DNA from: Oscheius tipulae
Lineage: Eukaryota; Nematoda; Chromadorea; Rhabditida; Rhabditidae
DNA length: 64,000 bases
Assembly: GCA_037178975.1 (NCBI GenBank)
Contig: JASJZH010000006.1
Span: 2,542,001 to 2,606,000, forward strand
Direction: 5' to 3'
Shown here: positions 12,198-24,488 of the stretch, piece after piece
Position numbering within the stretch: the stretch's first letter is position 1
Layout of the letters: each line of letters begins with the position of its first letter
Program-made: the position numbers and the translations under genes
Notes under the pieces: generated by a model
Database searches by the model: none
What the model saw: only the letters and a program-made list of their open reading frames with translations
What the model was told of the DNA's origin: nothing

Positions 12198-13318
12198 ATG
12201 TCACTGCTCACATTCAGCTGGATCTCTCTAACCACTTGCATTGCATTTTTACAACTATTGGCCTTGTCCCAGCCAGAATGGATTGTTCATGGATATAACA
12301 TCCAGGTGGGTTGTTAATACCTTAGCGAAAACACAAAATAGTCATTTCACTAACGTTATGTTTTCTTGATCTTGAAAAAACGCTTTTTAATAATTTTCCC
12401 CTAGTTGAATAATACTTTACTGAAGCAAGATTGCAAGAAACAAATTCCAAACAGGTAGGGATTGAGCGATAAAAATGTCTGGAACCAAACAAAATGACTT
12501 TAGAAAGACTTTTCTTTTACAGTTTTACAGTCGGCTGAAAAGGGGCAACGAATCTCAGTCTGGGCTACATTTTTCACAGAAGCTCAAAATTTGCGCACTA
12601 AATTGTTCACCATGTTTTGGTAGAACAGCTTTTTTGCGCGCTTTTTTTCGAGAATGAATAACAACTTGTGTTAGGAGTGTTGTTTCGGCAATAGTAAAGA
12701 AACAAAAAGTGTGTTACCGTTTGAAACATTGGGGAAACGTCATTTGCTCGGTAACGCACAAGAAACATATTGGTTCTTATTAACAGACTTCAGGGTTTAT
12801 ACGCCATTTGCAACGAAGAAGGCTGTGTTCTTCGTCCGTCGTCGACTTTGGCACCTTTGCTGTTTCATCTTGTTGGCTCACTTTTGATGTTGACATCGGC
12901 TCTTTTCTTGGTTCCTACAATTTGCCTGTCCAGAAGTCCAACTCCCATACAGTGGATCGCAAATATACAAATAATGGCTGGTGGGCTTGTCTATCTATTT
13001 ATACAGTTAGTTTCCCTTCAGGCTTACTAATGGCTGTGAGCCTGTTTTTGGTTCCGATGGACATGGACGAAGTCGACTGTACCATCACAATGCTTCTTCG
13101 CTCCTCATTCTGCAGGTAAAGGCTGTATGAAGGTCGTTCAAGAGCCGTTCAGAATTGGCTGGGCTATGGGACTGTCTGCTGTCGTCTCGATGCTCTCTAT
13201 CGCCTGCCCAGTTCTTGGTAGCACTTTTGTTTTTGGTAATAAGCTGCTGATTTTAGGAAAGCTTGCCTCGGAACAACGGAAACGATACACACTGCTTTCT
13301 CAAGAACAGTTCATCTAA
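12198..13318 (+). CDS. Four-TM claudin/clc-like membrane protein
   Basis: Five exons: 12198-12305, 12794-12980, 13022-13078, 13116-13217 and 13257-13318, giving 171 aa. Four hydrophobic segments are visible: 5-26, about 57-77, 92-110 and 133-152. The first extracellular loop has W28 (SQPEWIVHG) and then GLYAICNEEGC, resembling the W...GLW...C...C signature of the PMP22/EMP/claudin superfamily. Nematodes carry many such clc-like genes, acting as junction components or channel auxiliary subunits. The short tail LASEQRKRYTLLSQEQFI is cytoplasmic by prediction. The first intron (488 nt) contains no supported exon. The exact subfamily (claudin-like versus LHFPL-like) is unresolved. Confidence 0.7.
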
Positions 13319-14098
13319 ACAAAGCTTTTTCGCTTGGATTTGTTGTGACGCTTTTGATAAAACACAACAGAGTCAGTAGTATTGAGTATTCCAGGTGGAT
13401 GTATCTTTTTTTTATCTATCTAATGACTGCACGTCATTTTGAAGAGCCACCAGTCACTTATGCTCCTGGCGGAGCGACTTCCTGTCAGTACTAGTTTTGT
13501 AACTTTAACTGTCGTGGCTTGTCTTGTCAACTCTAATCTAAGATAATACTTGACAGAAAAGCCACAAACATTGTCAAGTGCTATCCCAGATTCGAGTTGA
13601 CTTATGTCGCAGACAAACACCTCTTGCAAATTGTAAAGGTTGGATTTGCAAATCCACTGAATGACGCAATTTTTCCAGTTGATAAGGTAGCTGTTTGAAA
13701 TCTTCACAAGTGTTTGATATCTGTATTCCATGTTTCAGAGCCGAGACATAGTATAGAAATGTTGGAATGCGATCTTTTGCTTTAGATATCAACAAGAGGT
13801 TCGGCACACTTTCCAAGAAATGAACTGTCTTTTGGGCTAATTAGGTTCCCAAGCTACCAAGGAAATTTGTAGGGTGTAAGATATTTGTATTCGACAAGTC
13901 AGAAAAAGCTAACCTATTGAGCCAGTTTCATACAAATAAGACATTCTTCAAAAACTAGCTGCTTGAATACATATTAACAGTTTATCTATCCGTTTCGCTA
14001 AGAAGATAACACATCACTTAACAGAATATTTATAAATGAGCGGCATTACAAATATTTACTGGGGATGCTGCAGCCATGAACCGTTTTCTTGGATTGGT
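13319..14098. other. Convergent intergenic spacer, nothing recognised
   Basis: About 780 bp between the 3' ends of the claudin-like gene and flp-34. Minus-strand open frames at 13420-13816 start from non-ATG codons and lack coding character. Confidence 0.5.
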
Positions 14099-16046
14099 CT
14101 ACTTGCGTCCGAACCTGAAAACAAAACCATTATTTCCAGTTTGAGATCAAAATGTACCTCAATCGTTCGGCTCCTTTGAGATTTTGGAGGAGGTTGCTGG
14201 GCACTGGAGCACGCTTGGCGCTGAAAAAACTTCCTCTTTTGGAGAAATGAATTACTTATGATGGACAGTGTAGCGATCAAGTAACAAAGAACTCACTATT
14301 GTAAGTTACTGTTCTCGTTGTTGGTGTTTTCACTCTCGTCCTCCGTTTCCCAGAGAGATTCTCTGCAAATTAAAAGATGACCTAGGTTGTTTTGCATCAT
14401 ATAGTACTTGTCAAAAACAGCTCAGTAATTAAGGGACTGGAGATGACAGACTGGGAGTAAATGAGGTCATCAGAGCAAAAACTTACGGGTAGAGAGAATC
14501 CCAGTTGCCTCGCTTGCCGTACCGAAGACGGCCAGCACCGTTGATGGCCGAGGCAAACTCGTTAATGTCACTCTTCTTCACGTATCCAGAAGCGCTAGAA
14601 AAATTTGTTTTAGTTTCGCAACACTAGTCGAGCTCAATCTTTGTTTAGTCATCTCGACCGTGTCTTTTCAGAAGTAGTAAATTTTGCTACTAATTCGAAA
14701 CCCAGTTCTAATAATACAAGATCGGGGGATCTGACTTTCATCTCACTGCCCCTCGGGTTATTTTTACTACTTCGTAATGATCTACTTCCTTTGTTATTAC
14801 AAATTTCTGAGGAAGCAGCTGTCTACTCAATCTGTATCGGCAGGTGAAGCTGCTTGACTATTGCCGTGATGTGGCAAGTTGAACTCCGTACCAATTGACG
14901 TGTCCTGTACCACGGGCTTTGCAGCGGAGTACATAATCGCAGAAATCTGATACCATACGAATGATATATCAGTGTCACGGGTGGCCAACCTGTCTCTATC
15001 GCAAAACTTCTCTAAAGAAAGAGAGAACCCTCTCAAAAAATAAAAATGAGGCACAGATTCCAGGGCTTTTAAAACTTGATGCTATGAACAAGAGCCGCTG
15101 AAATTTCTAACCTGTTCGGACAACATTTTTGAAGTCTTTAGAAGATCTGTAATGGTTAACCTTCCGTTACCGAAGTGAGGATGATGGACCAGAAATGACT
15201 CAAATTCGAGTTCGTTTCATTGCAACCAATCATCCTGCCCTAATTACTGGGCTATTACCCTGTCTTATCCTATCTTTTTAGCACACACTACAAGAATACT
15301 ACCTGACAAGAAATAAGTTAAGAGTTTAGACCAGCTTGCTACAGTATATGCACAGACGTAATCTAATGTATCAAGAGCAGGGTGCTTGATATTGTAGCAG
15401 AGTGATGCCCCAGAAAAAAGAAACTTGCCACACTATCATACACAAGAGGAATCCGAAAAGAGTGTGGAGGATCCTGGTTGGGAGCATTTCACAAAGTGAG
15501 ACAAGCTAAGGGGCGGAGCTCTCGGTGTTCGCGCTGGCGCCACCCATTGAGCATAAGAAAAACGACTGTTAAGACTTGTTAACAAAGTGGCGAAAAGAGA
15601 GAGAGGGAGATATCGGTGGAAGTGGCCACTTGATGTTTGGAGAGCTTTTTAGCAAAAACCCCAGCAGCATAACCGAGCCTCGGACTCCGATAAAGTATTA
15701 CTCGGAAGTAATGTTCATATTTGCCCAAGCAGTTGCAATAAGTTCAAAATTATGTGAAGCTTAAAGAACACTTGGATCTAGCAACCTAGTATCTACAAAC
15801 TTCCTGTTTTTCATTTCTGAAGATGTAGTTTTCACTATTCTGCCTTGTTTGCAAACTGTATTCTAACTGCTAAAAAAACTGTGAACTTCACTCCTCAGAC
15901 ACTCCATATACGTTTTCTCAGTTCAATCTCCTATTTTTGAACCACACGAGTCTGTCACACGTCCAATTTTTTCCGAGCATAACTCACCTCACGCATTGGA
16001 AAAGGACTGCAACGGAGAGTGAAGCGACCAAGATGGAGCACTGCAT
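14099..16046 (-). CDS. flp-34: FLP-34-type (NPY/NPF-related) neuropeptide precursor
   Basis: Five small exons, 16046-15988, 14594-14487, 14362-14297, 14220-14158 and 14114-14099, join in phase to a 103-aa precursor. Residues 1-20 form a signal peptide (MQCSILVASLSVAVLFQCVS). A KK site precedes peptide 1, SDINEFASAINGAGRLRY, followed by the amidation/cleavage signal GKR. After an acidic spacer and a KR site comes peptide 2, APVPSNLLQNLKGAERLRF, followed by GRK and the stop. This is the arrangement of C. elegans FLP-34: one peptide ending NNAGRLRYamide, one ending NNAERLRFamide. Published work describes FLP-34 as an NPY/NPF-related ligand of NPR-11 made in serotonergic neurons. The ATG sits 10 nt after a ttttag acceptor, suggesting SL trans-splicing. 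Intron 1 is 1.39 kb, unlike the other introns (43-124 nt). No exon is long enough to be seen as an ORF. Confidence 0.92.
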
Positions 16047-16106
16047 AGTCGAGAACCTAAAATGAGCAGAGTAATTAATCGCCGAGTGCTACGATGACAA
16101 GGATTA

Positions 16107-16134
16107 AGAGAAAAGAGAGAGAGAGGGGCGGAGG
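16107..16134 (-). promoter_or_regulatory. CT-run plus CCTCCGCCCC promoter-like block upstream of flp-34
   Basis: Read on the gene's strand, CCTCCGCCCC is followed by a run of CT dinucleotides about 60-90 nt before the flp-34 ATG. The same core recurs in flp-34 intron 1 (15510-15518, same orientation). Motif-based call. Confidence 0.35.
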
Positions 16135-19100
16135 TAGGAAGAAATTAGAAACCGATCGCTGTTCTTTTGTTTTCCGGGAAAGGTTCGAAAATTGCATCTT
16201 CTTCAAACTTATGTTTTGATGTGGAATACGGTGACGCCATTTTAATTGAAAGATACTACCAAGAAGTATCTGAGAGGAAGTAGTATCGGAAGTTCACGGA
16301 CAAATGAATAATTGGTTGCCAGAGTTGGAATTCCGGTATCTGTGGGATCGAAATGGGTTCGGGAGATCTTCTAAACATACAACTTTACTAAGTACGCACC
16401 GCTGATTCCCACCTTTCTGGTAATTCTAATTCATTGGATCTAATGAAGTAAACAGACCATTCAGAGAATTAGAGCTAAAGCCTGATATCCCCACAAATCA
16501 GCTCCAGGGTGGCGATCTTCGCGTGGGAACACTCAATTAGTCTCTATCACTGTGAATAAATGATGCTCAACTTTATCATGTCTGCTGCAGATCAGTAGCT
16601 TTTCTATTCAGTTCCGGCCCACACGGGATGATTACAGGGCTTCTCAACAGAGCTTTCGTAATTTCTGCCTAGAAACTAGATTGTGCTGAAGTGATCTGGA
16701 AATCTTGAAGTAGCTAATCCCGGACCCGTCTAGATATTATGTCAGATAGACCGAGGGAATCCTTTTGTGGATAAACATGCATGTCCGCTTGAGGAAGGAT
16801 CTCTGAATTTCGAATTTCTGCGAAAAGTCAAAAGGAGGCTGGCGGACACAGTAGACTCTGTTTCCAAAGAATAATATAGGCGATTAGCTGTAATGGTCTC
16901 GCAATGCAGGTAATAAGACGTTGGTGCACGTGTACAGGGGTGTTACTTTGTGCTTAAAGGTTCAATTTACAAAGGTAAGAAGTGTTGTGGTGGTACAAGC
17001 CGACGCATTTCTGGGAAACTGAAGGAAACATGAGCCTAACACCGCAATAATTCAGCAAGAGTAAGCCCACGACCAGCTGAACGTCCAAGAAAAGCCTTTC
17101 ACAAGAAATTGAACAAACAATTATCTGGAACATGGAACGGGCGTGGGTGATGACAATGTGTTTTTTTGTAGATAAGGTGTATAGGATTAAACTTTCATAG
17201 CTAATTGATAAGATATGCAAATATCAATGGACTCTATCAAATTTGCAATCTCATCAACAGCTGACAGTTCGTTCCAAGTTTAATATAACTTCGAAGACCT
17301 CGGTATACATTAAAAAAAGGGGGGTCTGAAGTTTTTGAAGAAGGAAATCGGGGCTCATTAGACAACTACGTAATTGAAAGTATATCATGCGCAGAAGGAG
17401 ACCCCGAAGTGGAGTGGGAGTAGATTATGAGCGGATGAATTTTTCCTAAGGGAAGGTCCAGTACGAAAGAGTGACAATTTGATAGTTTTTGAGCATGAAA
17501 GGAAACGTTGGAACGAGATGTTCCAAACATGATACTTTTGTTGACTTTAGTTTGGATAACAGAACCGTCAAGGTAACTCAATCACGTTGAGCACGTTTTG
17601 AGTATAAAAGGACTGTAGAGGTAAAGGATCAGATGGCTGCCTTAGTAAGAGACGCAGATGTACGTATTGCTTCAGCTTTTGCAATGAAGAGTCAAACAAC
17701 CGTTTCTATGCCATAACTTAGGTCCGTTACTCTGTACTTGCAACAGTAAATTAAATTCCTAAAAATGGATCATGTTTTGAACTCTTAGATTTGAAAGGCT
17801 TAAGTTAGCTTAACATAACTTCCGCATACTTAGGATGATCAAAATCTCAGTTTAAAAAGAACGATATTGCCATAAGGCTGTTTCGTACCAAACAAAGGTG
17901 TTAAGGCTGTTGGTTTTTTCATCAGACAGGGACTTTTTTCTGTGGCCTGTTGTGCTCGAGGCACCTTCTAGAAATAGCGTTCATGTAAGCTGAATCATAT
18001 GTATTAAAAATTAACATCTGAACTAGTAGCGGCAGCTGCCGTGATATTAAGGACAGGTGAATCTTGCTCACCTAACATCACAGTCGCTTCTTTTTCTTCT
18101 GTTAGCCCAAGTCGTACAACCTTGGAAACTGAAAAATGATCATTGAAAATGAAGGGCTACTCGAATAATCTAATTGGCGTATTTTAAGATGTTTTCGTGC
18201 ACTGCTAATTCTAAAAATTGTAATGACGTGAAACTACTCGCAGAGCGGCTGACGGCTATTGTGTAGAGACACAAATGGCGCCTCGAGGGATGATCGAGAT
18301 CATGATAAACACGGATGTCACCATAGTCTGAATGCTGTCCGCTAAGTGTCCAATCTATGAATAGACAATGGGATGAGAAGTTTGTTCCCAACCCACTTCA
18401 AAACAACATTATCTTTCCACTGAAAGATTAAGATGACAGCATTGTTTCTTCTGCTAATTTCAACGTGGCATTATGACTGAGATTATTCACATTCCCCGAA
18501 TTCATATCAAATAGATTAGGCTATCAGATGTCTGCACAAAAACGAGATACAGTAAAAGTGATCAATTATGGCTGGCAGGCATAGGTACAAGGTGCAAAAA
18601 ACGATCTGACGAAGACCACCCAGGAAGCATGCGGGGTCTGAATGGGCAAGTGCTCATTGGAACCTTGGATATATGAACGCGTCTGGAAGTCTGTGGGAAC
18701 GCAAGTTTGCAGATGAGCTATGGGGAAAGATGGGTAGAACTTGGTCTAATACAGACTAAACGTTGTGGGATTTCGAAAACAAGGCCACGCCTTTTTAAAT
18801 TACTACTGTTTACGCATTCCACAATAGTGTCCGTATTTTGTCTCTAATGAATAGTGAAGAAATTGGGTTTTGAGTAGAAAACACGAGTTAATTTTACTAC
18901 AATCAACATGTTCTGGTACAGAAAAGAACGCCATCAACAAAGTTCTGCCCAACTTCCCACGCTGTTTAGTCTCTGTTTCCCATGAATGTTTTAGTTGGAG
19001 AGACGTCGGCTATGTTCAAGGAACCTAGTTTTGATCGGTTCAGAATAGCGAAAAAAAAATGAATGGGATGCAAAACGGAAGTCTTAAGCTTCCAGTTAAA

Positions 19101-22100
19101 CTGTATGATGTCATGCTAAGGACAACTTACCTAATTATGTGACTGGTGTTCAGACCCTTAAAGAACTTTTTCGGCCTACGAATTCAATTAGGATCAGGTG
19201 ACACGTTTCTCACTAATCCTGTCCTCCGTGGAAGCATTATGTGGATCAAGATCCACAATGAGTTCCCACCTTCAGTAGTACAAAGATGACATCTGTCAAA
19301 AAAATTTACAGCAGCGATGGTTTCAGTGCATTCAACTTTGACCAAACAAGATTTTATGACCGGCCGTTGAGCGGAGCCCAAACCAGAACGCTCAGGTCAA
19401 GAGAGACAATTGAATTGTTTCTTCAAATGGGTTCAAAAGACGTAACACAAAAAAGAAACTGTATCATTTCAATCTTGTTCAGCTGCTGTGCAGAAAAAGC
19501 AGCAGCTGAAAAGTTACTTACAGCCAGATGTCCGCCAGCTAGTGCTAAAGAGCAATATGAAGACAAAATCTTTAAAAATTGGATTTCGGCAACTGTGTGT
19601 AAAAACCATGGACAAAACCTCTCTATCACCAGTAGAGGAATTAGTATGAACGCGCAAATACATAAATTTGAAATTCGAACACATCTCCAAGAAGACAAAG
19701 CTGTTATAACCGCCTTACAAATAGATTGATACTATGAAACTCTGTTCCATATTACGAACTGCCTCTACTGTGGCATCGATACCTGGTATAGCACCTGCTC
19801 TCAGAAAACGAAGAAAGTTCTCAGCTAGTCGTGAGAGAAACAGCTATAGCTAGAGACCGAAAAGCGGTTAGAACTGAAATCCGAAAAATTTCCTTATTGC
19901 AACAAACTTAGAAGATTAATTTACCGAGGTTGGGCTGTTTGCATTCAGATAGAGTTACCATAAAAAAACTCGACTGGATCGACAAATGAGCGTCAAGCTA
20001 TTCTCTGGTTTTATTAAATTTGATACCAACTTTCCACAACCCAAACTGAAACCGAAGAGCAAGAAAAAGATGTAGTTGCGGAAGTTGTTTCTTCTTACAA
20101 ATGGGAACAACCGCGCCACATAGGTTTTCAATAGAGAAACCCCCTTAAAATAGGCTCTACTCTTTTGACCCATTATTTCGGTCGAAAGGAAGTCGCGGGG
20201 ACGTATGCGCATAATTCACAAATTTATGTTCAAACTTTCTATAGGACCAAAGTAGCGTGGGCGCCGGTTGATACTTCTATGCTTCTTAAATAAATCAGAT
20301 ATGAAGCGAGGGTCGAGGTCAAAACAAAGGTCTACTGGACTTTGTTGAAAAGCAAAGAAAGAAAGCTGAGGGACCAACATAAGTCTTGAAGAAGGAAAAC
20401 TCACTTCGTACATTAGTGTAGACACTTGCACGTTGCTCATTCATGATGACTCACGCAGCATATAGAGCATTGTGTTGTTAAATGACCACCCAAATGTCTT
20501 TGGTGAGAAAAAAAATTTGAGTGGGGTGTTATTAGTCTAAAAGGCATGAGATTTGTCAAGTTGTTTTATATGCGTGGATCATGATGGGTAGATAGGTGGC
20601 ACTATCAAAAACTTAGGAACATGCGCTCTTTTGTATGCTCTAATATCAAGAATTCAGGTAGTACTCACATGTCGGAGCGAATGAACGAAAGCCAGAACTG
20701 CTTATGTAGCTATATTTTTACAGTTTCATTCAAACAGTAAAGAATGTGTACAAAATACCTGGGGCGCTATAGAAAGATTCATTCAAGTCCAGTTCATGTA
20801 AACTGAGTCGTAAAATCCGGTAACAAGTAAACTTTTGCAACAGAAGGGTTAGAGGTTACCTCTCAAGCCAGTCCGGGACATAAAGTAGTATTAAGGCTGG
20901 TCTCGTGTATTGGTTGATCTAGCTTGATGACATACTTAAACTGATGAAGGGATAGCAAGAGCAAACGCTAAAAGAAATATGTCAAGCACTAAACCTGTGT
21001 GTTCTATCGATCGAACCTACCGTTGGTGAAGATACTTGGAAATACGAATTTCTGCGTCTAAAAGACTATTCCAAGTAGGCGGAGTGATATCATGACTGTG
21101 AATAAGGGCAAGTTCACTAATGTGTGAAGAAGTTTTCTTCACGTGAGAAGTGATTCAAGGCGATCTAGAGATTATTCTACACTCTTTAACACGAACCCAT
21201 GAATAAATTGTCATGCTTTAAATGGGTCTATCATCCCAGTAACAAGACAATAGAATGCAGGAAATGATGCTTCAATCTCAGACTCATTTGTCCTTTTGTC
21301 CTTTTGAACGACAAACGATGATGGAACACAAAAGGAGTGCAGTCATTTTACGCTTTCCAGTCTTTAGTGGATGCCCTGGTAACAATATGAAGATGGGAAG
21401 ACATGACTTCCGTTCACAGCCTAGAAGACCAGCGTTGGGGGTCAGTAAACATGTAAACACGTTACCCGGCATCATTCAGGATGCCAAGACTGCTTGACTA
21501 ATGATTTATTGTCTAGTTGACTGGTTGAGGACGTCAGAGTTAAGATTGTTAGAGTCTCAATAATCATGTTTTCTTCAGAAAAAGGGGTTTTTGAAGAGTT
21601 GACGAGTATAACAGTATTTAATACACATGGCCTGCTGGTCTCTGGACAAGATGAGTATAGTCCTCTACGGGCACGAGGCAAGTCGTTCGATTATAGTATT
21701 GTTATGAAGCTAGTTGCAAATAATAACCATTCTTTTCTCGAGAACAATCTACCTACCCATAGGTTCAAAATCGCTACCTTGTGACCCAAAATGATTTATT
21801 ATGGTGAGCCTTGAACCTTATAATTTGGTGTGAGAGTGGACGACCGACAATAGTCGGGTATCAAGTAATTTCTTCTTTCCGCATCTAACTAGAGAAGTGC
21901 TTTTTGTACAGAATCAAATAAATAGTGCAGCTTTTCATAAGCTCACTAAAAAGTGAATCATTGTCAATTGAACAAATACATTAACAACTGAGCATACAAC
22001 ACAGTCATCATATTTTCTGTGTCACTGTTCGAAGTTTTACAATGTATCTTAGTAGTAAAGCTTTATCACTATACCAGCTGTTAATAAAAAAAATGTTGCT

Positions 22101-22117
22101 ATATTCTGAGTATATCC

Positions 22118-22432
22118 CTATCGAATCTCTGCCGTTAAAAAGGATCTGCTCCCTTCTTTTAAAGACTTCCTTTTCACTGCCAGTCTTCTCAAAAAAGTGC
22201 TGACAAACGAAATTGGCCACAGTTTAGTGACGATGGCCTTTGTATAATCAACTTCCTTAAATTTGCCGTTCCGATCAAAGTTCGTTGGCTTATAGCAGTC
22301 GCGACGACCTGCGCGGGTTCTAGCTCTCCTCAATGAATAATAGAAACTGCCCTCTGGGCTGAAAGTGTGGGTGGCCTTATTCACTTTGTCTCTTTCTCTT
22401 CGAACAGACGCGCCTCTGGCCGGACGACGCAT
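22118..22432 (-). CDS. Doubtful small Arg/Lys-rich open frame
   Basis: A 104-codon open frame beginning MRRPARGASVRRERDK, with GC-rich third positions in an AT-rich surrounding and several Arg/Tyr-rich stretches. It has no signal peptide or domain I recognise and no clear splice junction. A 6-bp stem-loop (GTGCCG/CGGCAC) followed by six T lies just upstream. It could be a short gene or chance. Confidence 0.2.
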   Translation of the reverse strand: MRRPARGASVRRERDKVNKATHTFSPEGSFYYSLRRARTRAGRRDCYKPTNFDRNGKFKEVDYTKAIVTKLWPISFVSTFLRRLAVKRKSLKEGSRSFLTAEIR

Positions 22433-24447
22433 TTTTTGACCTCGTGCCGATTTCCGGCACTTTTTTCACCGAGATTTATGAGCTCGGCGACGGCTGCCGT
22501 TCACAATGGGCCAGTTTAAGTTCCATACTACATAATACGACTGATTGCGTCTACTTTCAATGCTGATGAAGCTGTTATCAAAGATGATTTGATCATAGGA
22601 TCAATGATCTTTTGAAGCATTGAAGTAGATTATAGTTTTTAACGCCTTCTCTGATTATTCATTATCCGGCACCGATGCGCGGAAGCTATTAGATTTTACT
22701 GCCATTACGGCTTTCTTTCGCGGAAGCTGTCGTCACGAACTTCTACATAATCCGTTCTCTCGGCGAAAATCACGAGTTTCTCTTTTGTCTTTAAATTATG
22801 ACTTAGTTCAGTCCATTATTTTGGCCATAGGAGGTTTCTCATTCTGTTTTAAATCTTCTGAAATGCTCGTGAATCAGATAATTTCGGCCTTTAGATGCTT
22901 GGTCACAGGTACTGACAAAGCTCAAGTCATCTTTACAAGTCTTGTCACGTGACTTCAAAATGCTGACTCAATGGATAATTGGCCTAATGCGACGCTCAGT
23001 ATCACTGCTCAATCGAATCAAATTGGCTTGATGAAAGCGGCTGTTTATGTTCGGTGCGACTTGCCGGATCCTTTCTTTTCCGTTTGGCATTTGGCGCCTT
23101 CTTTTTCCAGGCTTTAGCCTCTAAGAAATTGCATTACTATCGCCCGTTACACCAGAATTCCCTTCCATGACTCTCTTCTCCCCATCTGCACCTCTTCCGA
23201 CGGCAATAAATCTAGAAAACATTGCTATACGGACCCACAACACCTGCTCTCAAAAAAAAAATTCGAAGAGAGTCGTCTAATTGCGAAAAAGTCCAAATGC
23301 ACATAAACTAGCGAAAGTAGGGTGGAACATAGACCTCTTCCGGTGGGGAAACGACTTTCTCCGTGAATGGCACGCATACACGGGAATGTTGAAAAAGATA
23401 CGACTTCCGACAGCAGGAATTGTCTGCTTCAGTCTCATTTCTCACTTTCTTTGTTCGGTTGTTATCCAAAGACGACTTAACCCTTGTGACTGGGTTGTAT
23501 ATCACGCTTGTCTTGAAAAATTTGTAAACACATGGGTGTCGGTGCCTTGATCCTTTCTGTATATCTAGATAAGAGTCACAAGCTGGTCCTCAGTCCTTTT
23601 ACCACTCGTCGTTGCGATAGTAGGCCGCCAGCTGAGACACCAGGTGTTCATTCGAAGGCTTAGGCATTGCCTCTCGCCACTTCCAAGCGTGTCTGTCGCG
23701 TGGGGTCATAATAAGGAAAATAATCAAAGAACGCGCGCTCTGTGTCGACGTTTGACCAAACTTTCGGAGCCTTATTGGACCCAGCCCAATGTCGTCCCGG
23801 GATGGCCCAAAGCTGCACATGAATTAGCTGACGAAAAATGCTGGCTGCTCTGCGTCTCTGACGTTCCTGTTTCTGGGCTCTCTTATTTACTTGACCACAT
23901 GATTGTCGCTTAAACGACCGACCTCTTTTGCCGTTCTACCAAATGTGTCCTTCTCTCTCGCCTCAGCATTTCCTGGTAACGCCACGTGCTGACCTCGCAA
24001 CCCTCAACCGCTGCCTCTCTTTTCTTTTGTGCTCCTCGGCCTTAGCCCCATTTGACCCTTCCTCGTTTATCATCATCTCCGAATATCCGTGAGCCATTAC
24101 GTGCTATGCTTATTAGCTTGAGCACAAATCCCTCGCTTTTGCTCTCTTATAAATTTTGACCGAATGGAGCCAAACGAACCATGTTTCCACCTAATTTTAC
24201 TGGAACACGGCGACGAGTGGTCGTGAAAACAAACAATTCGCTCATGTCACTCGATATACTCGCCAGGCTGCCCCCCAATGACCTTTTCCTTTTGTGGTTT
24301 CTTACTATATCAGATAGCTTGTAGAAAACTACTATTAATTTCCTGTTCTCCACATAGTATTTACTGTTGTCGACACTACCAATTTCCGGCCACTGCGCTT
24401 AAAGGGACACTGTCGCTGCGAGAAAATGAGGGGACGGCGGAACCATT

Positions 24448-24488
24448 TTTGTAGATGGATCCCGCCACGAAAAGGACCCATCTACAAA
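24448..24488. repeat. Inverted repeat (hairpin) with overlapping 13-nt direct repeat
   Basis: TTTGTAGATGGATCC (24448-24462) is complementary to GGACCCATCTACAAA (24474-24488) with one mismatch, leaving an 11-nt loop. The right arm is partly duplicated: AAAGGACCCATCT occurs at about 24471-24483 and again at 24486-24498. Confidence 0.6.

Noticed and set aside
19286-19729. 147-codon open frame on the plus strand
   Set aside because: Longest frame of the gene desert, but no signal, domain, splice context or protein-like periodicity. A frame of this length can arise by chance over about 10 kb read six ways.
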